Part shown: one piece after another, positions 31,279 through 38,989 of the stretch
Position numbering within the stretch: the stretch's first letter is position 1
How the letters are laid out: each line of letters starts with the position of its first letter
From: a virus
Virus record (IMG/VR): IMGVR_UViG_3300043313_001828
Span: 1-50,285 of that record
Length of the DNA stretch: 50,285 bases
Reading direction: 5' to 3' (one strand)
Notes under the pieces: model-generated
The model's database searches: none
Told to the model about the DNA's origin: nothing
The model's input: only the letters and a program-made list of their open reading frames with translations
Position numbers and translations under genes: made by a program

Positions 31279-31850
31279 GCAATCCCTCGCACAATGAGAT
31301 TGACGCGGCGTTGCGTGACGCCGTACGCCCTCGCCAGCGCGCGCTCCGTGAATCGGCCGGTGGCATGACTCGCACGGATCTCCCGTACGGCCTCCCACGT
31401 CAGCTTCGCCGCGGGATGATCGACGCCCCGGACAATCTTCTCGGGATGCGTGCGGACGCCGCTGCGGTCGCCGCAGGGCCGGCATTCCGGATGCATGTGC
31501 ATGCCGTGGCGTTCGCCCTGCGCGTTGCGCCCCTTGGCGATCATGTCCGCCTTGTTATCAGCGTCCGTCCCCAGCCAGAGGTGTCCCAGCCGGGGATGGC
31601 GGACGCCGTTCACTTCGTACCAGCCCGCATCGTCGTTCCGCACACACGCGGGGTTGTCGCAGGTATGGAGCACCTGCAAGCCGTCGGGTATCGGCCCGCA
31701 CCGGAGTTCCCATGCTGCCCGATGCGCCCGTACCGACTCGCCGTTGCGACTGATGCGCCCATACCCGTTGCCGATCGTGCAGCCCGTCCAGAGCCAGCAC
31801 GTATCCGTCTTGTCCACCGCCGCCCAGAACCGCATTGCGAACGCTGTCAT
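31266..31850 (-). CDS. HNH homing endonuclease G with C-terminal HTH
   Basis: 194 aa from ATG 31850, overlapping the upstream stop as TGATG. HNH_3 core: CWLWTGCTIGNGYGRI, VRAHRAAWELRCGPIPDG, LHTCDNPACV, LGHLWLGTDADNKADM. A short insertion lies between CDNPACV and HLWLG. The C-terminal HTH is AAKLTWEAVREIRASHATGR ... GVTQRRVNLIVRG. Unlike most cassettes here, it lacks its own promoter and leader and relies on operon transcription. Confidence 0.9.
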   Translation of the reverse strand: MTAFAMRFWAAVDKTDTCWLWTGCTIGNGYGRISRNGESVRAHRAAWELRCGPIPDGLQVLHTCDNPACVRNDDAGWYEVNGVRHPRLGHLWLGTDADNKADMIAKGRNAQGERHGMHMHPECRPCGDRSGVRTHPEKIVRGVDHPAAKLTWEAVREIRASHATGRFTERALARAYGVTQRRVNLIVRGIAWQE

Positions 31851-32143
31851 CACTGGAGCGTCCCTTCCCGTGCGATCGAGGCGCGCATACGCGTCAGCAA
31901 CTCGGCCAGCCGCTCGACGAGCAGCGACCCCGCTTCGCAATCCTTGAGCACCCACCGCTCACCCTTCGTCACGAGATCGAGGAAGGTGCCGAGCTCCGTC
32001 AGTGCCTCGCCGCGGAGCCGCGCTTGCAGGTCCTGCTCCTGCTCGACGGGATTCTGGATCCCGTCCCAGTGCGCACCCAGCGTCCGATCCCGGTACCAGT
32101 TCGTGTCCGTCGGCTGCGGCCCGGCCGGTTCCTTCACGCCCAT
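31850..32143 (-). CDS. Hypothetical early protein
   Basis: 97 aa, helical: 'EQEQDLQARLRGEALTELGT', 'LLVERLAELLTRMRASIARE'. An early-operon small protein coupled to HNH G. No family recognised. Confidence 0.55.
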   Translation of the reverse strand: MGVKEPAGPQPTDTNWYRDRTLGAHWDGIQNPVEQEQDLQARLRGEALTELGTFLDLVTKGERWVLKDCEAGSLLVERLAELLTRMRASIAREGTLQ

Positions 32144-32367
32144 GGCATGCGTCCGGCATGTGCGAGGATGACGGCGACGACGAGCGTGATGAGGCCGATC
32201 ATGGCAATGGCTGACAGCCCGAGCACCATCCGGGTCGTGTGCGCTGGCGCGGGTTCGCCGTCGTCGTACCCGGCGCCGCCCGCATGCGCGATCGCGGCCG
32301 GTCGCCAGCCGGTCGCCGCGTCGATGTCGGCCTGGGTGAGGGTGCGCGCCCTATCGTTCATACTCAT
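32134..32367 (-). CDS. Small single-pass membrane protein
   Basis: 77 aa from ATG 32367, overlapping the preceding TGA (ATGA). N-terminal 'TLTQADIDAATGW', then one C-terminal transmembrane helix (MVLGLSAIAMIGLITLVVAV) ending AGRMPWA. Tail-anchored topology is likely. Function unknown. Confidence 0.55.
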   Translation of the reverse strand: MSMNDRARTLTQADIDAATGWRPAAIAHAGGAGYDDGEPAPAHTTRMVLGLSAIAMIGLITLVVAVILAHAGRMPWA

Positions 32368-32615
32368 CGCTGCACCCGCCCACGCGGTCCGGCGAGTGAT
32401 GAACCGTTTGCATGTGACCGTTCATTGCGGTACACGGCAAACGGTTCATCATGCACTGGCGGCGCGATCGTCCAGGCGAGGAGACGCGCGGCGTGCGCCG
32501 TCACCATCCCCGGTGTCACCTCATTGATCGGCACGTCGTACCACTCCGCGGTCAGCCGAATCAGTTCGGCGTCCGGCGATTGCTTGTTCGGTTGTTCCTG
32601 GTCGTCCCATATCAT
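32364..32615 (-). CDS. Small early protein whose 3-prime end contains a palindromic element
   Basis: 83 aa from ATG 32615 (ATGA overlap with the preceding gene). The N-terminal 55 residues look normal ('LIRLTAEWYDVPINEVTPGM'). From about residue 55 the codons are the palindromic element at 32397-32451, read as HDEPFAVYRNERSHANGSS, followed by a basic tail. The element appears to have inserted and extended or replaced the C-terminus. Confidence 0.55.
   Translation of the reverse strand: MIWDDQEQPNKQSPDAELIRLTAEWYDVPINEVTPGMVTAHAARLLAWTIAPPVHDEPFAVYRNERSHANGSSLAGPRGRVQR
32397..32451. repeat. Palindromic element, copy 3
   Basis: Perfect 15-bp arms TGATGAACCGTTTGC (32397-32411) and GCAAACGGTTCATCA (32437-32451) around ATGTGACCG...GCGGTACACG with inner stem ACCG/CGGT. 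The core is nearly the same as in the copies at 18988 and 25762; the arm sequence differs. Confidence 0.88.
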
Positions 32616-32893
32616 GCAGCTGCCTCGCAATCTGCGTCGAGGACGCGGGCGTCCCAGACATCCCACGCATTGATGGTGTGCTCGATGCCGTTCTCGCTGG
32701 CGACGCGGATCCACTCGCGCCCGACACCCACGACCGCGACAACACCCGCGCACTCCGCGTCCTCGTCGTCGAGCCAGACAAGCTCGACCGGCAGGCGCTG
32801 CGCTCGTGCAGCCTTCGCCAGCATGCGCAGGCAGAACGGCGGGTCGGTGTGGCGGTAATGGCTGATTTCTTCCTTGACTACGCTGGTGGCCAT
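32612..32893 (-). CDS. Hypothetical early protein
   Basis: 93 aa from ATG 32893 with GGAAG upstream. 'MATSVVKEEISHYRHTDPPF', 'LPVELVWLDDEDAECAGVVA'; alpha/beta with an acidic C-terminus. Unrecognised. Confidence 0.5.
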   Translation of the reverse strand: MATSVVKEEISHYRHTDPPFCLRMLAKAARAQRLPVELVWLDDEDAECAGVVAVVGVGREWIRVASENGIEHTINAWDVWDARVLDADCEAAA

Positions 32894-32921
32894 TGGTACA
32901 CTTCCTTCGATCTCCACAAGA

Positions 32922-33227
32922 TCAATCCGCCGCGACCGGTTGTTCAGAACCGTTCGTCGGCATGTCCTCCAGCGGTTCGACCGCCAGCACGTTGTTGTGC
33001 AGGTCGCGCAGGTTCTCCCTGAGTTGTCGCCAGTACGAATCCGTGATCCGACCGTGGGCCAGAATCTGCCGCGCCGTGCGGTCGATCATCTCCGCGGATT
33101 CCGTCATCACCAGTTCCGCCGCGTGCAGCCTGAGCACGTCCAGCGGCAGGTGCATCAGCCGCATCTGTCGGCCGATTTCCGCAATGGCGTCGTTCGCGAC
33201 TTGGATTGCGGGCTTTCGATATGCCAT
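32922..33227 (-). CDS. Hypothetical early protein, first gene of the early operon
   Basis: 101 aa with GGAG before the ATG. Helical: 'AIAEIGRQMRLMHLPLDVLR', 'YWRQLRENLRDLHNNVLAVE'. First gene after the 33228-33446 gap, and so probably among the earliest transcripts. Unrecognised. Confidence 0.5.
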   Translation of the reverse strand: MAYRKPAIQVANDAIAEIGRQMRLMHLPLDVLRLHAAELVMTESAEMIDRTARQILAHGRITDSYWRQLRENLRDLHNNVLAVEPLEDMPTNGSEQPVAAD

Positions 33228-33261
33228 CTCCTCCCCTCACCCCCTTCCTTCCCGCAGTCGA

Positions 33262-33304
33262 GGCGTCCGTGGACGCCCGGTCAAAACGATTGCGATGCAT
33301 CGCA
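33262..33304. promoter_or_regulatory. Two perfect palindromes upstream of the early operon
   Basis: GGCGTCC-GT-GGACGCC (33262-33277) can form a hairpin, and TGCGATGCATCGCA (33291-33304) is a perfect 14-bp palindrome of operator size. They lie in the 219-bp gap between the XRE gene and the early operon; no convincing protein-coding ORF was found in that gap. Confidence 0.45.
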
Positions 33305-33446
33305 TCGCAGCTATCGGCTATAGGGTGAGCGCGCGTTATGCGGATAGTCGTCATCGTGTGGGAGATGATTCGATGCCAAACCACCTGCTCCTCGCGATTG
33401 CCGAGACATACACGTGGCGCCGGGCCGCTTGTGGTGATGATCACCA

Positions 33447-33719
33447 TCACTGGTTCCCACCTTCACACATCGTATCGCGTATTTCAGTACGCACATCATC
33501 CAAAAAAAAGAGCACCTCCGGTTCGCAGCCCAGCAGCCGTGCCGCGGCATCGAGGAATCCGCGTGTCGCCGAACGGCGGCCCGACTTAATCTGCCGCACC
33601 GTGTTGATGGAGTACCCGACTTCGCCCGCGAACCACGTGAGCTTTCGCCCCTCGCGTTCGAGTCGCGCGAACAGTGGCGCCGGGTTCATTCGCTGCTCGT
33701 GCTCGATCATCGTCGCCAA
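33447..33719 (-). CDS. XRE-type regulator (Cro-like)
   Basis: 90 aa from TTG 33719, with GGAGG 5 nt upstream. 'KLTWFAGEVGYSINTVRQIKSG' is a helix-turn-helix; 'RSATRGFLDAAARLLGCEPE' completes a five-helix repressor fold. It is transcribed from a near-consensus promoter, divergent from the other repressor gene, as expected of a Cro or early regulator. Confidence 0.75.
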   Translation of the reverse strand: MATMIEHEQRMNPAPLFARLEREGRKLTWFAGEVGYSINTVRQIKSGRRSATRGFLDAAARLLGCEPEVLFFLDDVRTEIRDTMCEGGNQ

Positions 33720-33750
33720 TGTGCCCTCCTATGCGCGTACTTTGCAATGC

Positions 33751-33779
33751 ATTATGCGGCCCGTATTCGCAGTTGTCAA
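33751..33779 (-). promoter_or_regulatory. Early leftward promoter
   Basis: TTGACA (33774-33779), 17-bp spacer, CATAAT (33751-33756) on the minus strand. Just downstream is GCGCGTACTTTGCAATGC, whose GCGTACTTTGC core recurs in the rightward promoter at 36284-36312, suggesting a shared operator. Confidence 0.75.
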
Positions 33780-33864
33780 CCTTTTCCTGTGCATTTGCGC
33801 TACGTTGTGCGTAGCGAACGCATGGGCCTGGGCGATTGCATCAGCGCCAAGGGGCAGAAAAACG

Positions 33865-34230
33865 ATGGCGAAGGACGCCGCGGACACCGGCAACCGCTTT
33901 GGGGAATGGCTCAGAAACGAGCTGAGTAGGCATGAGTGGTCGCAGCGGATGCTGGCGGAGAAGGTTGGCGTCTCGTCGGGCGTCGTCTCACGCTGGGTGC
34001 GCGGCCTCGACATCCCGAGTTCGCCGAGCATCATCGGGATCGCCGCCGCGTTTAAGGTGCCGGCGCAGGTAGTCATGAATCAGATCGGCTCGGCCCAGAG
34101 CGCCGAGCAGCACGATTTCTGGACCATGCTCTCGAGTGAGCTTGACACCGAGGATTTACGCGATGTGCAGGACTTTATCGACTATAAGCGTGCGCAAGCC
34201 AGGAAACGGAAAATGGACGCGAAGTCATAG
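33865..34230 (+). CDS. XRE-family phage repressor
   Basis: 121 aa from ATG 33865 (AAGGGG upstream). HTH: 'WSQRMLAEKVGVSSGVVSRW', then a short C-terminal helix region ('ELDTEDLRDVQDFIDYKRAQ'). It has no LexA-type autoprotease domain, and an ImmA/IrrE peptidase follows, so induction probably uses peptidase cleavage of this repressor. Divergent from the Cro-like gene. Confidence 0.8.
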   Translation: MAKDAADTGNRFGEWLRNELSRHEWSQRMLAEKVGVSSGVVSRWVRGLDIPSSPSIIGIAAAFKVPAQVVMNQIGSAQSAEQHDFWTMLSSELDTEDLRDVQDFIDYKRAQARKRKMDAKS

Positions 34231-34252
34231 CATTCGCACCGAGGGGTGACGG

Positions 34253-34693
34253 ATGGAGATCAGCATCGCCTGCGCGAAGGCGGTTCGCCGCCTCACCGGT
34301 CCCGGTCCACTCGACGCTGAGGCCGTGTGCGCGCTCTATGGCGTCGAGGTTGACACCTGGCACTTTCGCAAAAACCTGGAAGCGCTCTACGCGTCCGGCA
34401 GCATTGCCGTGAAGCTGGGTCTCGCCCGCCCGGTTCGCGAACATCGCATCCTTCACGAACTCGGCCATCACCTGATACATGGTGACCACTCCGGCGTCCG
34501 TTTCTGGAGCACGCGCGATGCGCAAATGCTCTCGAAGGCCGAGCATCAGGCGGAGATGTTCGCCTATTTCGTCGCGTTGCCGTCGAATGAGCTGGCGGTG
34601 CTCCTGCGCGGGCGTGTCGAGATCGAGGAGATCGCGAGCCGCTATACGCGGACCGAGGAATGGGTCCGCGAACGCATCCGCCTCGAGGGCTAA
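34253..34693 (+). CDS. ImmA/IrrE-family metallopeptidase
   Basis: 146 aa. The zinc motif HELGHHLIHG is intact, with a downstream 'EHQAEMFAYFVALPSNE' supplying the third ligand region. This family cleaves the repressor encoded just upstream (ImmR/ImmA pairs). It follows the repressor by 22 nt and precedes the integrase gene, a typical lysogeny module. Confidence 0.9.
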   Translation: MEISIACAKAVRRLTGPGPLDAEAVCALYGVEVDTWHFRKNLEALYASGSIAVKLGLARPVREHRILHELGHHLIHGDHSGVRFWSTRDAQMLSKAEHQAEMFAYFVALPSNELAVLLRGRVEIEEIASRYTRTEEWVRERIRLEG

Positions 34694-34700
34694 CACTGAG

Positions 34701-36209
34701 ATGGGGATCGCCCGCGGCTATGTGCGCGTTTCGACGCGGAAACAAGAGGCCGGTGTCTCGCTCGACACGCAGCGCGACGCAATGCGCGAATACGCGGCCG
34801 AACACGCCCAGACGCTCACGCTGTACGAGGATGTGGAAAGCGGCCGCAATGTCAACCGGCCGGCCTATCTGCGGCTGTTGAGCGATCTGCGCCCGGGCGA
34901 CGTCGTCCTCGTGTGGAAGCTCGACCGCGCCGGCCGCAACGCCGAGGAAGCGTTGCGGTTCCGCCGCCTCATCCAGGAGCGGGGCGCGCGGCTCATCTCG
35001 ATCACCGAGCCGGGAATGCAGGAACCGCTCCTCTACGGCGTCAACGCCGTCTTTCACGAGGAGTTCTCGCGCGCCCTCGCAGCGAAGGTCGTCCCAAATA
35101 TGGAGCGTGTTGTCACGATCGAGCGGCGCTGGGTCACGAAAGCGCCGCACTGGTATCGACTTGATGTCAAGCCACGTGTCGGCAAGCAGCGCCGGGTATT
35201 CTCAGAAGGGGAAGGGCGACTCGTCCCGAACGAAGACTATCCCGGACAGGCCCAGGAGTGCTGGGAGATGCTCCTCGCGACGAATAGCATTTCCGGCACC
35301 GCCGCGGCGTTCGATCTCACGTATACGAAGCTCGCGCGCATGATCAATAGTCCGGCGTATGTCGGCGATACCCTCTGGCGCGGGATCCTCGTGACCGGCA
35401 CGCATCCGGCGATCGTCCGGCGCGAGACGTGGGAAGCGGTTCGCACGCAGCGACTGGAGAATCCGTTTCCGTCGCCGCGTCGCACGGAGGGGCCGCGACT
35501 CCTCACGGGCTACGTCTTCCGGGCCGATTCCCAGCATCGGATGTATCACCGTGTCCGCAACGAGCACACACCGTATGCCCGCCCCTACTACAAGACGGCC
35601 GATGTCGTCCCTCGCCCTCCACATGCGGCAATCCCTGCGGATGAACTGCATGAGGCAGTGATCACAACACTCAAGACGCTCGACCTCTCGCCCGCGGAGG
35701 TGCGGACGCTCGAGCGCGATGCGCGGCGCGCGGTCCGCACCGACCCACATGCGAAACGGCGCGCGCAGCTGCAGCGTCAGCTGATCGAACTGGAAGCCGA
35801 GCGCGATGCTGCGACACGCGCACTCCTCCGCGGCGCAATCACCGACGCCGAGCGTGCCCGGGCGCGCGAGCGGCATGACCGCGAGGAGGTCGAGTATCGG
35901 GCAGGACTCGCCGCGTTACCGCCGCTGCCGGATGTCGAAGACGTACAGATCCGTTCCCGCGGCCGGATCGGCATCGCGCACCTGATTGATGAACTCTGGC
36001 GCCAGTTCAACGGTACCGATGCTGAGATTGCGCGTCGCGCCATGTATGACATTCGCGAGCTGCTGCGACTGTATGTGCGCCGGATCGAGGTATGGGGCGC
36101 AGAAAACGAGGGGCGCTTCGGCGGAGACCAGGCAGTGTGGCGTCGCGATCATCCGCCCCGTATTCATATCGTTTGGCGCGATTCGCCTAGCAATAACGAG
36201 GAATCGTAG
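34701..36209 (+). CDS. Large serine recombinase (integrase)
   Basis: 502 aa. The catalytic domain begins YVRVSTRKQEAGVSLDTQRD (nucleophile Ser in VRVST), with 'VLVWKLDRAGRNAEEALRFR'. The recombinase domain and a coiled coil rich in Arg/Glu (QRQLIELEAERDAATRALLR) follow. The region expected to hold a four-Cys zinc ribbon (TGYVFRADSQHRMYHRVRNE) lacks Cys. Integrates phage DNA; attP should lie close, but no site could be assigned. Confidence 0.85.
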   Translation: MGIARGYVRVSTRKQEAGVSLDTQRDAMREYAAEHAQTLTLYEDVESGRNVNRPAYLRLLSDLRPGDVVLVWKLDRAGRNAEEALRFRRLIQERGARLISITEPGMQEPLLYGVNAVFHEEFSRALAAKVVPNMERVVTIERRWVTKAPHWYRLDVKPRVGKQRRVFSEGEGRLVPNEDYPGQAQECWEMLLATNSISGTAAAFDLTYTKLARMINSPAYVGDTLWRGILVTGTHPAIVRRETWEAVRTQRLENPFPSPRRTEGPRLLTGYVFRADSQHRMYHRVRNEHTPYARPYYKTADVVPRPPHAAIPADELHEAVITTLKTLDLSPAEVRTLERDARRAVRTDPHAKRRAQLQRQLIELEAERDAATRALLRGAITDAERARARERHDREEVEYRAGLAALPPLPDVEDVQIRSRGRIGIAHLIDELWRQFNGTDAEIARRAMYDIRELLRLYVRRIEVWGAENEGRFGGDQAVWRRDHPPRIHIVWRDSPSNNEES

Positions 36210-36283
36210 GCTGAATCAGATCATTCGGCGTACCCACCAATACAAAACAGCCTAAGCGGTCGCGTGGATTGCACACGAAAACG

Positions 36284-36312
36284 TTGACAAGTCGCGTACT
36301 TTGCTATACAAT
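36284..36312 (+). promoter_or_regulatory. Strong rightward promoter of the accessory operon
   Basis: TTGACA (36284-36289), 17-bp spacer, TACAAT (36307-36312). The spacer contains GCGTACTTTGC, repeated at the early leftward promoter, and ATGCGTAC follows the -10. Likely repressed in the lysogen by the same regulator. The transcript has about 80 nt of leader before the first gene. Confidence 0.8.
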
Positions 36313-36400
36313 ATGCGTACTGAGATACGTGTTCTATCTCATAGATTGCCCCCGCAATGCATCACCATCGCGAGGGCGAGCAACCAAAGGAGTTAGCCCT

Positions 36401-36811
36401 ATGGTCGCCAGCGCACAGTACATCACCCACACCTTCACGGCAACCGTCAGCGTCCAGATTCCGCGCACCATCACCGCGGACACTGACCCGCAGACCGTCG
36501 AGCACGCGCTCCACGCCTTCTACCGTCGCGCACACGATGAGATGCAGCACAGCGGCGGCCTTTTCCCCTTCGATTCGCTGAAGATCGTCGCCGACGCGAT
36601 GGCCGACAGCGGTGCGGTCACGTGCGAGTACACCAACGATGCGGGCATCACGCGGGCGCGCACCCTCTTCCCCTACTCCATCCACCTTACCGACGCACGC
36701 AAGATCGAAGTCAAGGCGTACGACACGTTCCGGCAGGCGACACGCTCCTTCCGGCTCGATCGCATGCAGGGCGCGCACCTCGTGACCCTGCCCTGCGATC
36801 AGGCGGCGTAA
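36401..36811 (+). CDS. WYL-like domain protein
   Basis: 136 aa from ATG 36401 with AAAGGAG upstream. 'FRQATRSFRLDRMQGAHLV' and 'YTNDAGITRARTLFPYSIHL' resemble the ligand-binding WYL fold (…R.I.P..L....G..YL.A….R.FRLDRI). There is no DNA-binding domain. First gene of the accessory operon. Tentative. Confidence 0.5.
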   Translation: MVASAQYITHTFTATVSVQIPRTITADTDPQTVEHALHAFYRRAHDEMQHSGGLFPFDSLKIVADAMADSGAVTCEYTNDAGITRARTLFPYSIHLTDARKIEVKAYDTFRQATRSFRLDRMQGAHLVTLPCDQAA

Positions 36812-36815
36812 CGCG

Positions 36816-37100
36816 ATGCCGACACTCCGTTTCTCCACACCAACCATCGTCGCAACACCCGGCGCGCTCTCCCTCATGGGCGCGCACGGGATCGCGGGCA
36901 CCGACCTCATCCGCCGCCACTTCGCGGGCGAGTGGAACGGCCAGCCGGACAACGCCATCCGCAACGAGGAATATCTGGCGAGCGGTGAGGGGATGCTCCT
37001 GAGCGTCTTCCCCGCGGGCGACGAGACGATCTGGGTGATCTCGCACGTCGGCTACGGAGAGGACTCGTACACGACCCTCCTGCTGCCTGAGGAGTATTGA
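36816..37100 (+). CDS. Small protein common on phage/plasmid accessory regions
   Basis: 94 aa. 'LIRRHFAGEWNGQPDNAIRN', 'GMLLSVFPAGDETIWVISHV' and 'TTLLLPEEY' match a widespread small family of mobile elements ending LLPEEY, of unknown function. Second gene of the operon. Confidence 0.55.
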   Translation: MPTLRFSTPTIVATPGALSLMGAHGIAGTDLIRRHFAGEWNGQPDNAIRNEEYLASGEGMLLSVFPAGDETIWVISHVGYGEDSYTTLLLPEEY

Positions 37101-37103
37101 GCC

Positions 37104-37538
37104 ATGCGACTTGCTGATGCCCTTACCTACACCCACAAGGCCGGGTACGCGCTCCCCTCCGGGGGGTGCGTGACCGTCTGGCACGAGTTTCGGGAGGGTG
37201 TGCAGTTGCACATTCGCATCCGCCGCGGCGCTGCGGGTGAGAGCGAATGGCACTTCGCCAATACTCTGGCAGACGTACCGGTGACGATCGCCATGCAGGG
37301 CATCCACGTCCCGCCCGATGCGTGGGAGCACCGGCTCTACGTCGGGAGCACGACCGCGCCTCATAGCATCGACCGGCTGGAGATCATCAATGCCGTCGCC
37401 GCCGGGCAGGTGCCTCGCTTCTTCGCCGACCTCCTGAGCGATGCGACCCACGCGGGCATTCTGCGGGTGAAGGAGTGCGCGGAGATCGCCCGCACCGGCG
37501 CCGTTGCCGCCTGCCTGCCCCCCGTGGTGTCGGCGTGA
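37104..37538 (+). CDS. Hypothetical accessory protein
   Basis: 144 aa, close after the previous stop. 'GGCVTVWHEFREGVQLHIRI' and 'GQVPRFFADLLSDATHAGIL' suggest an alpha/beta protein. Its stop overlaps the next GTG (GTGA). Not recognised. Confidence 0.5.
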   Translation: MRLADALTYTHKAGYALPSGGCVTVWHEFREGVQLHIRIRRGAAGESEWHFANTLADVPVTIAMQGIHVPPDAWEHRLYVGSTTAPHSIDRLEIINAVAAGQVPRFFADLLSDATHAGILRVKECAEIARTGAVAACLPPVVSA

Positions 37539-37768
37539 GCGCGCCGAAGCCGGAATACACCGTCACCTGGCGCGAGAAGGGTAAGCGGCAGCAGGAGGGG
37601 CCGTTCACGGACTTCCTACAGGCCGAGGGACGCGCCCGCACGCTCTCGCGCGAGCACCGCACGCCCATCTACATCACATCCGTCGTGCATTGCTTTCATG
37701 CCCGGTGGGAAGGCGAGAAGCAAACGCTCGGAATGGCGATGCATTTGCCAATCGGTGAGGAGCCGTAG
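37535..37768 (+). CDS. Small accessory protein; 3-prime end replaced by HNH H cassette
   Basis: 77 aa from GTG 37535. The first half (EYTVTWREKGKRQQEGPFTD) has high-GC codons like its neighbours. The last third (VVHCFHARWEGEKQTLGM...) uses AT-richer codons and is duplicated as a 33-codon fragment after HNH H. I infer the original gene ended in that fragment and the cassette brought this end. Confidence 0.65.
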   Translation: MSAPKPEYTVTWREKGKRQQEGPFTDFLQAEGRARTLSREHRTPIYITSVVHCFHARWEGEKQTLGMAMHLPIGEEP

Positions 37769-38269
37769 ATGCAAACGGAGAGTAAACTGTTCGGTCTCAA
37801 TGCCGCGCAAATCGCACGCTTCTGGTCGAAGGTTGATCGGAGTGGTGGAGCGTCCGCGTGTTGGGAATGGCGCGCGCATCGCAATCACCATGGCTATGGG
37901 CAGTTCGGCACCGGAAAGCGGAGGAGCGGCAGCAAGGGGACGGCACTCGCACATCGCATTGCCTATGCGCTTTCCTATGGTGACTTCCCTGCCACGCTCG
38001 ATGTCTTGCATCGGTGCGACAATCCGTGCTGCTGCAATCCAGCGCACCTCTTCCTCGGCGATCACGACGCCAACATGGCAGACATGGCCGCAAAGCATCG
38101 CATTCCCTACGGCGAATCCCACTATCACGCAAAACTTACCGATGCTCAGACGCGGGAAATCCGCAGGCTGTACGGCTCCGGTCGCATGCTCCAGCGTGAG
38201 ATTGGGCAGCGATACGGGATCGCGCAACAGACGGTCAGCAAGATCGTCCGCGGAAAGAACCGACGATGA
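37769..38269 (+). CDS. HNH homing endonuclease H with C-terminal HTH
   Basis: 166 aa; its ATG directly follows the upstream TAG. HNH_3 core: CWEWRAHRNHHGYGQF, ALAHRIAYALSYGDFPATLD, LHRCDNPCCCNPAHLFLGDH. HTH: TDAQTREIRRLYGSGRMLQR ... GIAQQTVSKIVRGKN. It has no private promoter and is co-directional with the operon. AT-richer than surrounding genes, consistent with recent transfer. Confidence 0.92.
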   Translation: MQTESKLFGLNAAQIARFWSKVDRSGGASACWEWRAHRNHHGYGQFGTGKRRSGSKGTALAHRIAYALSYGDFPATLDVLHRCDNPCCCNPAHLFLGDHDANMADMAAKHRIPYGESHYHAKLTDAQTREIRRLYGSGRMLQREIGQRYGIAQQTVSKIVRGKNRR

Positions 38270-38367
38270 AGATCGAAACCGTGGTGCGCCGCATCTGCGC
38301 GCGCTGGGAGAACGACACGCAGACGCTCGCGCGGGTGCTGCACCTGGAGATTGGTTCGGACTTGTAG
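38266..38367 (+). pseudogene. 3-prime remnant of the 37535-37768 gene
   Basis: 33 codons, ATG overlapping the HNH H stop (ATGA). MKIETVVRRICARWENDTQT... matches the end of the gene before HNH H (VV, ARWE, QTL, HL, IG at the same spacing, both ending at once). High-GC codons match the 5-prime half of that gene, marking it as the original end, now with its own start. Confidence 0.8.
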
Positions 38368-38382
38368 GGGGAAGGAAGGGAC

Positions 38383-38631
38383 ATGGCACACCCGCCTGAG
38401 CACACCACGATCCGCACGTGTCCTGTCTGCGGCAAGGAACTCACCCTCGGCTTCATCTGGGAACCTGGAGACGAGGGCGTGGGCGTCTTCGCGGGCTGGA
38501 TCCCCGGCATCACGATCGAGGACGAAGCCTGCGCGAACCACATGACGTGGGATCAGCGCCAGGCCGTCGAGGACTCGGCACTCGCGGATGCACCGGTCGA
38601 GCCGAATCCCAACTACGAAAGGGCACTGTGA
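38383..38631 (+). CDS. Small zinc-binding protein
   Basis: 82 aa, SD GGAAGGG. CPVCGKELTLGF and CANHMTW form a probable Cys3His or Cys2/Cys-His zinc site. Acidic overall. Function unknown. Confidence 0.55.
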   Translation: MAHPPEHTTIRTCPVCGKELTLGFIWEPGDEGVGVFAGWIPGITIEDEACANHMTWDQRQAVEDSALADAPVEPNPNYERAL

Positions 38632-38987
38632 TGGAAGTCGAGATCGTCGCCTATCGCCGCACGCTGGAGAAGCCGAACCTCGGCGCATGGCCACTCATGC
38701 AGAAACTCACCCACTTCCGCGCCGAGGCACACGTGATCGACGGCATTGCGTTCGTCGAGATCGATTTCCGCTACGACGGGCTGATGTACTGCGCGCGGAT
38801 CGATGCCGAGCAGCCGAGCGACGTGCAGTGGTCGAAGCAAGTGCCCGATGACAGCGACGAGTGGGAGGAGGTCTCCGCCGAGACCGTCGCCACGATCGAC
38901 GCGGGCACGCCGCTGCCGATGAGCGACATCGATCGCTTCGCCCGCCAGTTCGCCGAGTTGCACTTCTGGAACGACGAGGAGGTGTAG
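38631..38987 (+). CDS. Hypothetical accessory protein
   Basis: 118 aa; ATG overlaps the previous TGA. 'HVIDGIAFVEIDFRYDGLMY' and 'FARQFAELHFWNDEEV' suggest a small alpha/beta protein. Acidic. Not recognised. Confidence 0.5.
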   Translation: MEVEIVAYRRTLEKPNLGAWPLMQKLTHFRAEAHVIDGIAFVEIDFRYDGLMYCARIDAEQPSDVQWSKQVPDDSDEWEEVSAETVATIDAGTPLPMSDIDRFARQFAELHFWNDEEV

Positions 38988-38989
38988 AG

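Noticed and set aside
33228-33446. Short ORFs in the gap before the early operon
   Set aside because: Frames present are shadows of the long plus ORF or lack SD. The region looks regulatory, with two perfect palindromes.
32893-34230. 445-aa plus-strand ORF
   Set aside because: Only the last 121 residues from 33865 are protein-like (the repressor). The upstream part is antisense to two minus genes and the promoter region.
36210-36280. Possible attP next to the integrase
   Set aside because: No clear core with flanking inverted repeats could be seen, and without a bacterial junction no att site can be assigned.
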